Assembly: GCA_030770535.1 (NCBI GenBank)
Contig: JASVEC010000003.1
Location: 62,001-126,000 of the forward strand
Length of the DNA: 64,000 nucleotides
DNA from: Batkoa obscura
Lineage: Eukaryota; Entomophthoromycota; Entomophthoromycetes; Entomophthorales; Batkoaceae
Direction of reading: 5' to 3'
Below, in pieces: positions 30,974 through 42,498 of this stretch (positions are counted from its first letter, which is position 1; the number at the start of each line of letters is the position of its first letter). The position numbers and the translations under genes are program-made. The notes beneath the pieces are model-generated. The model was not told where the DNA came from. It searched no databases and saw nothing but the letters and a program-made list of their open reading frames with translations.

Positions 30974-31780
30974 AGCTAAATTAATAATTAAAAAACAAAT
31001 GATTACAATAATGAATAAAAACTATTATTATATTGCTCATATTATATAAAAATAATTAATTATAGTTTTAAAGCTAACTACTCTTTTTTATGCAGCTGTT
31101 TATCAATTCAATAATATATTAATAAGGTAATTATAATATTAAAATAGTTTGTTCGTTTATTTGTTTGATAGCAAATTTTTAATATTGGGTATAAAGCAAT
31201 TAGTAATAAATATCTTTTAATAAAGTTTTATAAAAATATATATTTATTTATATGTTACAACTTTGATTAATATTAATATATATATTATATTAGTAAAAAC
31301 CTTGCTAATCTAGGGATTTTTATTAAATATAATAAAAATTCTGCTTAATTTATAATATAAGTTATAATAAAATAATTTAAAACCCTGTTAAGTATTTTTG
31401 CTTTTTGATAAAAAACTTGTTTTTATAAAATTTTAAACAAAGTTTTTAAAATTTAAAATATTTAATTAAGTAAAAAAATAAAACTAATTTAAACATTCTT
31501 ATGTATAAAACTTAAAAGAAATTGAAATTTCCAAGTTTAAAAATTAAGTGTTATAGGATTTTATTTTAGCTGATTGATAATATAACTTCCTAATTTAATA
31601 TTTTATATTATTTGTTAAAAATCTAAATTAAGAGATTTTAAGTTTATATTGTATTTAAACTTTTAACAGAATTTCAGTTTATATAATAGACTGAATTTTA
31701 AATTTCATATTCAAAATTGAGTTTAATTGCAAAATTATCAAATTAAAAAAGAGACCAATTAACTAAAAACAAGCTATTTT
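30974..31780. other. AT-rich gene-free stretch
   Basis: About 85% A+T by eye. Nothing recognisable apart from short A/T runs. Confidence 0.5.
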
Positions 31781-31849
31781 AAAAATAAAAACATCAGTTG
31801 ATATTTAGAATCATTAGCTGCATTTAAGTTACCCAATTAAAAAGTAGCA

Positions 31850-31950
31850 TATGGTGATGTTTTTTTGGCTTCATTACTTTTTCCATTTTTTAAGCGCTAC
31901 TTGAGTAGAAAGATTATTGTAAAATTCTTAAAAAAATACATCCTCATATA
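31850..31950 (-). mobile_element. MITE copy in left arm of palindrome
   Basis: TATGGTGATGTTTTTTTGGC at one end, ACATCCTCATATA at the other. Mirror image of the copy at 32015-32118. Confidence 0.8.
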
Positions 31951-32014
31951 ACTAATTTATTAGCCTTACCTAGTTAAATTATATTTTAACCAGATAAGGC
32001 TAATAAATTAGTTA

Positions 32015-32118
32015 TATGAGGATGTATTTTTTTATTTAAGAATTTTACAATAATCTTTCTACTCAAGTAGCGCTTAAAAAATGGAAAAAGTAATGAAGCC
32101 AAAAAAACATCACCATAT
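32015..32118 (+). mobile_element. MITE copy in right arm of palindrome
   Basis: TATGAGGATGTATTTTTTTA to ACATCACCATATG. Nearly exact reverse complement of 31850-31950. Confidence 0.8.
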
Positions 32119-32471
32119 GCTACTTTTTAATTGGGTAACTTAAATGCAGCTAATGATTCTAAATATCAACTGATGTTTTTATTTTTACAACGGATTCAAA
32201 GCCAACCCCAATTAGTCGTAAAACCTGGTCATGTTTCAGGGCGATCACATAGTTTTGTGACCAAATGGATTTTAAATAAAAATTGAAATTGAAATTGAAA
32301 TTTTAGATTAAAGCAAAATTCAAAAAGTATAAAACGCAAGCGAAAGTAGTCAAATTGTTAATTTCAATTTTAAAAATCCATTTTAATTTTTTGACTTGAA
32401 TCCCTTTTTACTTTAACTTTATACCACCATCGCTTCAATTATATTGATTTCACTTCTATCTTCTAGTCACA

Positions 32472-32831
32472 ATGCCAAAATTTACAAGCAAACCCAACAA
32501 TAACAATTCCATTGATAAGCTCTGCTCTAGAGTAGAAAGTTTATCAATTACCAATAGAATCACCTCTAATGACATAGATCAGTTAATAAGTAGAATTCAT
32601 TCATTAACATTAAATGAGACAAAATCTACCACCCAGCAAAAATTACATCGTAAAAGAAATAAAAAAGTGGTCCAAGCGGAATCAGATATACTATTAAATT
32701 CGTTTGATTGGTATTTTATTCAAGAAATTAAAAGTAAAAAAGATATTTTTAGTCGTATCTTTAACAAAAGGAAGCGGGCAATCCCATGTCAGTTAGAGTT
32801 TATCATGGTTTCTAAGAAATATTACTTCTGA
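32472..32831 (+). CDS. Unknown 119-residue basic protein, left copy
   Basis: A single-exon frame, MPKFTSKPNNNNSIDKLCSRVESL to SKKYYF, with no signal peptide, membrane segment or family I recognise. It is Lys/Arg-rich, with a predicted helical middle (the repeated IDQLISRIHSL pattern suggests coiled coil) and a basic NKRKRAIPC block. The paralogue at 52544-52903 has exactly the same length but only about 60% identity by eye, with the first third, HSLTLNETK and NKRK..IPC..LEFI conserved. Both frames stay open despite this divergence, which supports a real protein. It lies in the diverged outer part of the inverted repeat, upstream of the C2 gene on the same strand. Confidence 0.6.
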   Translation: MPKFTSKPNNNNSIDKLCSRVESLSITNRITSNDIDQLISRIHSLTLNETKSTTQQKLHRKRNKKVVQAESDILLNSFDWYFIQEIKSKKDIFSRIFNKRKRAIPCQLEFIMVSKKYYF

Positions 32832-33025
32832 TTCGCTTCCCTTAAAATTGGATATTGATATCGCTCGATCATATGAAACATAGGATCTACTCTAAGAAAT
32901 TTGTTTTTAAAACTACTCTTACTAAGAAACTGAGAATGCGCTTGCCATCTTGAACATATCCCCACTTTTCAAAGTGGTTTCTATTGATCTATTTATATAC
33001 TGTTTCAAATACCTGCAATCTAAAA

Positions 33026-33079
<54 letters not shown>

Positions 33080-33529
33080 CAGCCCCATGAGTGAACACTT
33101 ACACTTGCTTTTTTAAATACTTTTGACTTTTATTTAATAAACTATTTTTCTATATTTAACTTGTATTTATTTTCCATATTGAATATTCGAATATTTTCAA
33201 TAAGTAATAACATTGAATCTCATCATACTTCCCAAGCTTTTAAAGCACTTTGAATTCATATGAAGTGAATAGTAGTTAATGCAATAGAACTTAATATTTG
33301 TTGTAAACTACAAGGTCATATAGTCAATGATTCGTTCTTAATTCAATCTTTCAGTTCTTAATTAAAGTTAATAATGTAGTATTGTGTCTTTAAATTAATC
33401 TCATCTTTTTAAAAGTGTAGTTTTATGTTTTAGATTTTACGTGGCTTGAATAATTGGCTTATAAAAATCTATTGATTTCAAATATTAACTTTTACTTTTT
33501 AATAAAAATAAACATTCAATTTCAATAAA
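32832..33529. other. Spacer before C2 gene, with a TTA microsatellite
   Basis: Contains a run of about 17 TTA triplets at 33027-33078. Its reverse complement in the other arm (52298-52349) has the same length. No gene. The promoter of the C2 gene is presumably in the last 200 bases. Confidence 0.6.
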
Positions 33530-33910
33530 ATGGACACGGATGATATAATCAATATAGGAATAACGATAGTCAAAGCTAAAGAATTAAAAAATATGGATAT
33601 GCCCATACTGGGAAAGAACGACGCTTATGCTAAAGTGAAAATTAAGCAACAAGAATATAAAACTTCGGTAAAAAGGAATGCAGGTAGTCATTGTACTTGG
33701 GAAGAAACGTTCCATTTAAGGTTAGAAAAAGGAGATAAAATAGAAATTGAAGTATGGGATGAAGATTTATTAAGGGATGATTTTATTGGTTCTGTTTCTA
33801 TTCCTTCGAACAATATTTTTTCAGAGGGTTCGATTGAGGGCTGGTATCAACTTTATCAAGGTCATAAACAAAGTGGTAAAATCTTTTTGAAAATTCATTA
33901 TTTACCTTGA
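33530..33910 (+). CDS. Single C2-domain protein, left copy
   Basis: An intronless frame of 126 residues that is essentially one C2 domain: INIGITIVKAKELKNMDM, then GKNDAYAKV (first Ca-binding loop), TSVKRNAG, CTWEETFHLRL, and EVWDEDLLRDDFIG (second loop with several Asp). It ends GWYQLYQ and KIFLKIHYL. Acidic residues in both loops are kept, so Ca-dependent membrane binding is likely. Small stand-alone C2 proteins of this kind exist in fungi and plants with poorly known roles. The protein at 51465-51845 is identical in all 126 residues. Confidence 0.9.
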   Translation: MDTDDIINIGITIVKAKELKNMDMPILGKNDAYAKVKIKQQEYKTSVKRNAGSHCTWEETFHLRLEKGDKIEIEVWDEDLLRDDFIGSVSIPSNNIFSEGSIEGWYQLYQGHKQSGKIFLKIHYLP

Positions 33911-34714
33911 GATTTATTTTTTATTCTCTTTCTTTAAATAAATAATTGGAACTTTGAAGCGGTGGGATTATTTGATATTGTTTGAGTTTTAATTTATTGA
34001 ATAACATAAACTGAGTTTGTTCTGTGGGGTTACTAAACTATTTTGACAAAACAAAATATACTTTATATAAAGTATGTTGAAATTTATTATGTATCTTAAA
34101 GTTTATGAAATAGTTATTAAACCCCTTATTTAACAATAGATCATTTCTATTTTTATTTATTTTAAATTACAAATAAAGTATATTTGTTTTTCAAACAGTA
34201 ATAAATCAACTATTTATAAAAAGGTAATGCAAAAATGTCCTTTTTCAAACATCTTAAAGGAACAGAAACTTTTAATATTTAATTAATGAAGATAGTGATT
34301 AAGCTAACTAGGCTTTAAGAAAAGAGAAGAATGTTCAATATGAGGGTGTTTTTTTTTGGTTTCATTATTTTCCATTTTTTAAGTGCTATTTAAGCGGAAA
34401 AATTGGTAGTAAAATTGGTAAACAAAAAAATACATCCCCATATATTTTTTAGTTCATTTCTAAACAAATATTAATAACTATCAAATGAAATCTAAATAAA
34501 ACAACATTTTGCAAATAAAATTTCTAATTACATTGAATTATCCCCCATTTTAAATACTATTTGAGTGAAAAGATTGTTAATAGAATTTTTAAACAAAGAA
34601 ATACAACCCCATACTATTAATGTTTTTGTTTAAGAAAGATAGTAAAACTATTCAGATTCAACTACATAAAAATAAGGGTTTTTTTAGTTTTACCTTTGCA
34701 GGAAAAGGTAGAGA
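33911..34714. other. Spacer between C2 gene and tRNA, carrying MITE sequence
   Basis: No protein gene. Contains a complete MITE at 34340-34443 and a fragment of another at about 34541-34617. Everything here is mirrored in the right arm. Confidence 0.7.
34340..34443 (-). mobile_element. MITE copy shared by both inverted-repeat arms (left)
   Basis: TATGAGGGTGTTTTTTTTTG to ACATCCCCATATA. Its mirror copy is at 50933-51036, so it was either present before the duplication or copied across by conversion. A truncated copy lies at about 34541-34617 (ending ACAACCCCATA). Confidence 0.85.
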
Positions 34715-34787
34715 TGATCCCGCCAGGGATCGAACCTGGAATCGCTTGTTCCGTAGACAAGCGCCTTATCCATTGGGCCACGGGACC
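34715..34787 (-). tRNA. tRNA-Arg (ACG), left copy
   Basis: The minus strand folds as a 73-base cloverleaf: acceptor GGTCCCG/CGGGATC with discriminator A, D arm GGCCCAATGGATAAGGC, anticodon stem CTTGT/ACAAG with loop CTACGGA (anticodon ACG, reading CGU), and T arm GGTTCGATCCC. No intron. It is identical to the copy at 50588-50660. It lies near the inner end of the inverted-repeat arm. Confidence 0.97.
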
Positions 34788-35091
34788 TTTTGTGTTTTTG
34801 ATTTTCAATGTAGCAATTTTTATATAAATTTAAAAAATTTGAGTTGGTTATAGAGATGGGTTTAAAGGATTTTATTGTATAGTTTGTATAATCGATTTAA
34901 TGAATCAATTACATGTAATTTTAAGGCCCTTTTAATTAAGGTATGCTGTCCCTGTTGTTTTATGAGATCTAATTTTTTTAATTCACTTATAGATATTGAA
35001 ATATAAAGTTCAATTTAAAACAAACCGAAAATTTGAAGAAACTAAAAAGTATCACAAAAGATAACCTTTGTTTTTGACTAAATTTCAAGAA
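34788..35091. other. Spacer between tRNA and ELP5; end of the left arm
   Basis: Homology to the right arm stops at about 34830. The rest is AT-rich and holds the ELP5 promoter. Confidence 0.5.
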
Positions 35092-36408
35092 ATGAGTTTG
35101 GGCTACAAATACATCCAAAAATTACTTTTAGGAGAAGAAAAGATTAAACGATTATTGATTGAAGATACAGTTCAACAATCATATTGGAATCTAATTACAG
35201 CTTTAAGTTATCAGTTAATTGAAAAGTAAGGGTTTATTATGCTTTTTTTATTTTTTTGATTGATTTAATTATTTATAACTGTAGCGATAAAGATGTTTTA
35301 TTTCTTTTAATGGAAAATAATGCTTGTCAATTAGACGGCTATTTACAAAATGTTAAAGACAAAAAGAGGTAAGTGAATGATCATGAAGATTTTGGAATAT
35401 TGTATTAATGAGATAGATTACACTATATTGAAGGTTTAGAAGGTAATGGAGAGTTTGAAATGAAGAAATTAAAACAAAGAGTTATTGAAACTATCAGTGA
35501 GTTATTAGGTTAAGTTTTAATAGGACAAAATTTAATATTCTTAGAAATCATCAATAATGAAACAATATTATTTATTGAGTGTAATAATTTGTATTTTTAT
35601 ATCAAAGATAAAGTAGAGTTTTATAGTTTTATTAAAGAAATGAGTAAGCTATTAAAAGGTAATATAATAAATAACCATATATAATACACAAATCTTAGTA
35701 ATGATCATCAATTAGATCAAGTAGTATTTTTATATCATCAAGATATCGAAGACTCGAATTTAGCTATTAATTTAGATTATATAAGTAATAGTCAATTAAA
35801 AATAGAAAATTTAGCTATAAAAAATGAATGGAATCAAAACTTTATTCAGTATGAATATTTACAATTGCATTTAAATTGTAATCAAAAAGATAACTTTGTT
35901 TTAAATTTTACATTACCTTTGAATTTAGGTAAAGTTATCAGAGAGGTAATAAAACTCGATTGTTTTTTTGTGAGAGATAATTTAATTGAATTTTAGACAT
36001 GTATATTGAAAATTGATTATAATGAGAATATGGGGAGTGGGAAATATGTTAAGTTGAACTTTGAGGAATATATTGAAGAGGATGAAAGCTTAAAAGCAAA
36101 TAAAGAAGATGATAATAAAAATTCATTAAACATAAACAATAATAATAATGAAAAGGTAAGTTAATTAATAGTATTTGTATTAGTAGCATTATATATATAT
36201 TAATCTATTTTAATAGAATAATACGGGTATTGAAGGATTATCATTTAATTTAAGTTTAACAGATAAACAAAAAGAAGCTAAAGAACAAGTGAAATTACCT
36301 TATTTAGCTACATCTCAATCTGAATTAAAATTAGGTACAATTCATTATCATCCCGATGATAATGATGATTTTGATGAAGATGATCCAGACGATGATTTAG
36401 AAATTTAA
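35092..36408 (+). CDS. ELP5: Elongator complex subunit 5
   Basis: Seven exons from the ATG at 35092 (MSLGYKYIQKLLLGEE) to the TAA at 36406. Two splice choices were set by frame: the acceptor before ATCAAGTAG near 35717, and the donor after AGAGAG near 35946. The C-terminus carries the family signature: LSFNLSLTDKQKEAKEQVKL, LPYL, then IHYHPDDNDDFDEDDPDDDL, ending EI, as in human ELP5 and yeast Iki1. Elp5 pairs with Elp4/Elp6 in the RecA-like ring of Elongator, which starts the cm5/mcm5 modification of wobble uridines in tRNA. The N-terminal RecA-like part is too diverged to show motifs. Confidence 0.88.
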
Positions 36409-36493
36409 TTTAAAAGAAATATTATAAAAGAAATAAAATAGAAAATAATAAAATAACGAATATAATATTATATTATTAAACTATTTCAACTAT

Positions 36494-37720
36494 TTATTCT
36501 TCATTATTATGTAATAATTTAGTTAAATCCTTAATCATAAAATCTGGATAAATAGAATTCTCTTTCTTTTCCAAAACCTTTATATCAGTAACTCCAGATA
36601 ATACTAATAAAGTAAACATATTAGCATTTTTACCAAATAAAATATCAGTATCTAATCGATCTCCAATCATACAACTACGATTTAAATTTAACTGATATTG
36701 TTGATTTAAAATATTAATTCCATTTAAACTAGGCTTTCCAATAATAATAGGTTGTTGTCCTGTACTTTCAATAATTGGACTTAAAATAGCACCAGTTCCT
36801 GGAAAATTAGTACCTTTTAATGGATAAGTTTTATCACTATTCGTCATTAAAAAAGGAATTCCATATTTAATACATTGATGGGCATAAGCGTATTTACTAT
36901 AATTAATGTTTGTGTCCATACCAGCTAATACTACTGAAATCTATAAAAAGTAATTAATAATTACAAAATAATAATAATTGATTTTTATTTTTGAAACTTA
37001 CGTTATCATCAGGTTTTAATTTTAATAAACTATCATCTAAAGATACTTGAGTATTATCCTAGTTGATTTAAATATAGTTATATTAAATATAATAATAACA
37101 ATAATAATAATAACTTACATCCAAACAAAAATAATTAATATTTAATTCCGATAACTCATGTTTTAAACCTTCCATACCAATTAAAAATACTTTTTTATTA
37201 CCTTCCATATTAAAATTTTGTTTAATATATAAAGCTGATAAATAGGCAGAACTTAAGATTTCTTCCTATTAGGAAATAAAAAGAAGGGTTTAGTATCTAA
37301 AGTTGCTAATTAGGGTGATAATAGTAAGATTGATTTACTTTTTTAACTTCAATACCAAAATTTAAAAACTTTTTAATATATTGTTCACGACTTTTGGTGG
37401 AATTATTTGTAATAAAATACAATTTTTTACCTATTTTTAAAATAAAAGAATAAATACAAAGTTTTGTTTTTGACAAAGAACTATAAATACTTACCTAACT
37501 CTCTTAAATAATGAATTGTTTCTGGTATCCCTGAAATAACTTCTTTTCCTAGCCATAATACACCTAATGAAATTACAATTTATAAAAAAATATTGTATTA
37601 CATTCTTTATTTACTATAAAACTATTTTTACTTACCATCACAATCCAAAATAAAATTATCAAAGGAATTTAAAAATTCTTCTTTTTGTTGCTTTGTTTTT
37701 AATTGTTGAATGTTATCCAT
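36494..37720 (-). CDS. PHO13: HAD-family phosphatase, PHO13/phosphoglycolate phosphatase-like
   Basis: Six or seven exons start at 37720 (MDNIQQLKTKQQKEEFLNSF). HAD motif I is DCDGVLWLG (nucleophile Asp within FILDCDG, interrupted by an intron), motif II is YFITNNSTKSREQY, and motif IV is CMIGDRLDTDILFGKN. The cap insert includes TNSDKTYPL and GTGAILSPI, and KPSLNG supplies the Lys motif. Order and length (about 300) fit the p-nitrophenyl phosphatase/PGP family, which clears side products such as 2-phosphoglycolate and 4-phosphoerythronate in the cytosol. It is convergent with ELP5. Confidence 0.93.
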
Positions 37721-38075
37721 ATTATTTTTATAATCTTTTATATCTTTAATAATTTAAAAAAGTAATAAAAGATATATATTTTTTAATCTTTAATTTTTGA
37801 TTTTGATTTCGTAAATTTAATTTTTTCTACTCAATTAATTTCGATTCATCATTATGATTTGTTCTAATTTTGAATCTATTTTTAATTCAGCCTTTATAAT
37901 AAAAATAGAAACGAATTAAAACAACATTTAACAATTACTAATTATCAATGATATAAAATTTTATTTGTTAAAAGAAATAAGAAATAAGAAATAAGAAATA
38001 AGGAACAAGAATAAAATATTTAATTTTTTTATCTTCTCATATTACTTAAATTACATCATTTACTTTACTTTACTT
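37721..38075. other. Intergenic region between PHO13-like and alpha-COP genes
   Basis: AT-rich, with a short tandem repeat AAATAAGAAAT (about 37973-38003). Holds the PHO13-like promoter and the alpha-COP 3' end. No gene. Confidence 0.5.
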
Positions 38076-41000
38076 TTAAAAACAACGTAATCCGGTAGCA
38101 TTCCCATCAATTTTAGCCAATTGACAAATATTACATACTTTATCTTTAAATTCTGGTAAATAATTAGCTTTACAATAAGCACATTCAACTTTTTCAGAAC
38201 CTGAATAAATAGGTGTATAACTTTGACAGCATAAAGTAAATGGATTATATTGATCATAATCTAATTCGATTTCATCTTTAGAACTACGTTCTGATACTGT
38301 TTGTATTTGTTTAGCCTATAAATATTAAATAATTAAATTTCATTCTTTCATTTGCTTATATACTAAACAAATTTACCTGATTAGCTAGTTGTTGATTAGG
38401 GCCTAATTCCAATACACGTTGAGCAAAGGAAGAAGCTGTCAAAAAGTTCTTTTGTTTAAATGAAGTAGTCATGGCTACTCTTAAAGCTAATAAAGTATGT
38501 TGCGGATCCAATTCACAATGAGTAAAATAAGCAGCTAATTCAAGATTTCTTTTAATTGAGTCACCATCATTACTTAATTCACGTCGAGCTTTTTCCATAC
38601 TTAAACCAATCACATATTCTCTTGCTATTTTGACTATTTGATGGATCTATAAATTTAAGAATTAGACTACAAAATTTTCTACATATAAATACTTACTTCT
38701 TGTTCTGCTTCTAAATCAGCAATAACTAATGGGATAATTTTTAAAACTTGTTGAAATTGAATTAAACTATCTTCAATTTTATTAGCTTTAAATAATTTAT
38801 AACCTTCTTTTAATTCAGTAATGACTTTACTAACAGTAAAAGTAATAATTGGTCTTAAATTTTTTTGATTTTCATTATAATTTCTACTTAATGAAGTTGA
38901 TAATGATTTTAATCCATAATTAGCTTCATAATAAGCTTGAGAAGTAGATAATATATCCATAAAATAAGTTTTAAGTGGTTCAAAATTAATAATACCAAGT
39001 TGACGATTTAATAATTGCATTGCTGATTCAAATGATCCTGCAGCTATATGATCTGCTGCTAAAGGTGAATTCCTTGCCCATTTATCTAAATCATTACCTC
39101 CTTTTTGTGGCATAATAAATTCAGTAGATTGTACACCATTAACTAACTCAGCGCCAATAGCTTCATTAATATCCATATCATCTTCCAATCCCCATCCACC
39201 TTCTTCTTCTGCATCTTCATAATCTTCTCCGTCTTCAAAAGTATTTTGTAAAGTATCTGGTTTAGTAGTTGGTGATGTATAATCTTCATCTCCCCAACCA
39301 TCAGCAGTATCATCAATATCTCCGCCATCACCAAGGTTGATGGCACTACTTTGACTAGCCTCAAGGGCTGCAAAGAAACGATCAAAGGCTCCTTTAGATA
39401 CATTAAGTGTTGGCCAATTACTATCAATGACTCCAGAAATTGGTTTAGAAGGTGTAAATACTTTTTTATTAATTGGTAATTTAGCTAATGCTTCTTCAGA
39501 TATATTAGATGAAGTTAAAATTTCTTCAGCCTCCGTTTCTAATCCAGCATTTTTAGCAGTAATATATGCTAAGGCATCTATAATAATTTATTAATAACTT
39601 ATAAAATAAACATACAAATTGAGAATATTACCTTGCCCAGTCTCTTTTAAAACTTTAACTTTTTGTTTAGAATCACCGAGATAAAGAGCATTATGAAATT
39701 GGGCTTGGTGATCATTTCTTTTTTCTGCAATAGATTGCATTTTCTGAACTTTTTCGAAATCTCCAGTAATAAAATAAAGGAAAGATAAACGATCAAAATT
39801 ACGAACTTTTTGATAACATAAAGTAACAATTTGTAGATTGCCTTGTTTAAGTGCTTCTTTACCCAATTTAATCCACGTAGTTTCATTATCAATTTCTTTA
39901 GCTGAAGTCAAAGCTACTTCTAAATTACCACATTCTAATGCTAATTCAAATCGAGTACGTTCTTCTTTAATAAAATGTAAAGCAATTTCACTATATCCTT
40001 TTTTGCGTAAATAAGCAATAATAGATTGACCAACTAAATTTGAATGACGAATAGAATGAATTACTTGATCATAATCTTGTTTAATTAAAGCTAACTTAAA
40101 TTTATATTCGGATGGATCAATAACTGCAGTTTGTGGTTCAGCTAGTCGATCTAAATAATGAATTTGTTGATTTTTTACTTTAGTTAAATAAATGGGTTGA
40201 TCTAATGTACAAATAATTCCACTATCTCCTTGAGGTAATAAATATTTAATATGATTTAATGTTGTATATAAAAATACACCAATTGGATCCCAAGCACCAC
40301 TTTTAACACGAATTGTTTCATGAATTTGACATAATTGAGTTAAATCTTTTTCTGCAATTGTAATTAAATGTTTACTAAATAATGCAACTTTACTATTATC
40401 ATTGGACCAATAAACATATTTGATATCAGATACAGGTAAAGTAGCAATTTCTTTCTTTTGAGTCACATCAAATAAAGTAACTAATTTACTTGAAGAAAGA
40501 AGTAAATTACCACCAGGAGCAGCAAAGATTTCATTAACCGGGGTAGTAAGTTTAATTGTTTTTACCGATTTACATTCTAAATCACGTATATCTAATTGTT
40601 GCTTTTCTTTGTCTAAAACAGCAAATCTATTGCGACTAATAAAAACTGGGGAAGAACCCATTCCTTTGAGTCCAGTGGCCACATCATCAGATCTTGAATT
40701 AGCTTTAAATAATTCAAACCTTGTACCACTATCTGAATCTGAAGATAAAATAACTGTTTTATCCACTGGATTAAAAGTCAAAGATCTTGGTGAGGATGTA
40801 TAACTTCCACCTTCTTTTTTAATTGTAATCACTGGAGAATCTGAACTGTTACTAAAATTATGAATTCGAACATGATTTTCTTTAACATAAAGCATAGTAT
40901 CTTGTAAAATGGACATAGCTGGACGTTCTCTTTCAAGTTTAAAAATCATCATACCACCATCATGACCTTTAATAAAAAAAATCAATTAATAATTAAAATA

Positions 41001-42197
41001 GAATAGAATAATCATTCGTAACTTACCAGCAGCAAATACATTAAGATTAGGATGCGAAGCTAATACCCAATATCTTTCACCTTCTCTACGGAAAGTTTGT
41101 AATAAAGAACGTTTAGTCATATCCCAAACTCTAATGGATCGATCTTCCGAATTAGAAACTAAAAGTTCTTGACGTGGATGAAAAGTACAACAAGAGACGT
41201 TATTATAATGACCACGACAAGTATCAACTTCCCATGCACGTGAATCTATAAAAAAAGAAATCAATCAATTAATCAATTAAAAGATAATAAATTTTTAATT
41301 ACCATTCATTCTCCATAATTTAACTTGACGATCATCACCACCAGAAACAATTAATGGCATGGTTGGATGAAATTCAACCCAATTGACACCTTTGGTATGT
41401 CCTTCTAAAACGAACTTAACAGTCACTTCCATATTACCAAATACATCCGTTGTTTGTGCTAACATACGAATAGCTTCTTCTTCTGGAGTTCGAGTTGAGG
41501 CTGATTGTGGAGTATAATACTTTTTACGTAAACCTAAAATAAAATTAATTCATTAAAATCTTAAAATTAAAAACTAAACATTACTCGAAAAATCCCAAAT
41601 TCTAACGGTCAAATCAAGACAAGCGGACGCAATTAAATCTTGACTTGGATGAAACTTAGCACACATAATATAATGATTATGACCAGTCACAGTAGAGATA
41701 CAATTTCTAGATTGCCAATTCCAAATACGAATTGTCTGATCATCCGAAGCGGACATAATCCAAGGTAATTCATGATGAAAAGTAACGGTACGAATATAAT
41801 CCATATGGCCAGTTAATGTAAATAAACAACGTCTAGTTTTTAAACTCCATACTTTGATTTTTTTATCATCCCCACCGGAACAAAAGATATCTTGGGTGGG
41901 ATGGAAAGCTACGCCACGTACAGGGCCTAGGGAAATAAGGTTAGTGAGTTAGTATCAGGGGGGAAGGGAATGAATTTACCATCATGTTCTTCAAATTTAT
42001 CTATCAATGTTCCCATACGATAATCCCATAATTGAATGGTACCATTGTGTAAAGTTGATAATACCCATGGTCGCTTAGGATGGAAAGCGATTCCTTTTAC
42101 TCGGTTGCTTTTGGATTCAAACTAAATATTATTTTTTTAATAAATTTTTGTTTCTATTATTTTATTATTCTACCTTAGTTAGAAGCTTTAATGTCAT
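38076..42197 (-). CDS. COP1: Coatomer subunit alpha (alpha-COP)
   Basis: Start at 42197 ([20 protein letters not shown]), about eleven exons and about 1,200 residues. N-terminal WD40 repeats form a propeller (for example [38 protein letters not shown] and [18 protein letters not shown]). A second propeller-like section, an alpha-solenoid (EEAEAFDYLGDDLQ region) and the C-terminal epsilon-COP binding domain follow, ending [19 protein letters not shown]. All are classical alpha-COP features. The protein is part of the COPI coat that returns KKXX cargo from Golgi to ER. The acidic stretch near 39190-39300 ([18 protein letters not shown]) is the usual linker. Divergent from SWP1. Confidence 0.97.
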
Positions 42198-42498
42198 TTA
42201 TTGTTTATTTTTATTTTTTTGAGTTAAAACAAAGTATTGATCTTATTTTTTAAGCTTTATTATTAAATGACAGACTTGTTAATTCCTATGTTCTACCTAG
42301 ATGATTGAAGCTACGTGTAAGAATTTAAGTTTACTCTAAAAAATATCAACTAACTTCCATTTGATTTGATAAAATTTCAATTCGGTTTCTAATTTTATTA
42401 GTTGACTTAAGATCATTGGTTGAAAAACAAATTTGACTACACATAATAAAAAACAAAAAATTTGTTTATAATATAGTTTATATTAACTTTAACAAACA
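42198..42498. promoter_or_regulatory. Shared upstream region of alpha-COP and SWP1 genes
   Basis: A 300-base divergent spacer between two secretory-pathway genes. Co-regulation is possible but no site is recognisable. Confidence 0.4.

Larger units (their letters stand above)
31781..32187. repeat. Perfect-looking palindrome built around two inverted MITEs
   Basis: Left arm about 31781-31973 and right arm about 31984-32187 are near-exact reverse complements with a centre of only some ten bases (AAATTATATT). Each arm contains one MITE (31850-31950 and 32015-32118) plus unique flanks such as TAACTAATTTATTAGCCTTA near the centre and AACATCAGTTGATATTTAGA outside. Because unique flanks are mirrored too, this is an inverted duplication of a segment, not two independent insertions. 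Confidence 0.85.
32116..34830 (+). repeat. Left arm of a 2.7 kb inverted repeat
   Basis: Matches 50545-53262 in reverse complement. From about 32835 to 34830 I found no difference in the parts compared, including the C2 gene, the tRNA, a MITE and a TTA microsatellite of equal length. From 32116 to about 32834 the arms are clearly diverged. The sharp boundary lies just after the stop codon of the small gene at 32472-32831. The spacer of 15.7 kb contains nine protein genes. Confidence 0.95.

Noticed and set aside
34620-34853. Open frame over the left tRNA (and its mirror at 50507-50755)
   Set aside because: The frame merely reads through the tRNA-Arg gene and flanks. It is identical in both arms because the DNA is identical, and it has no protein features.
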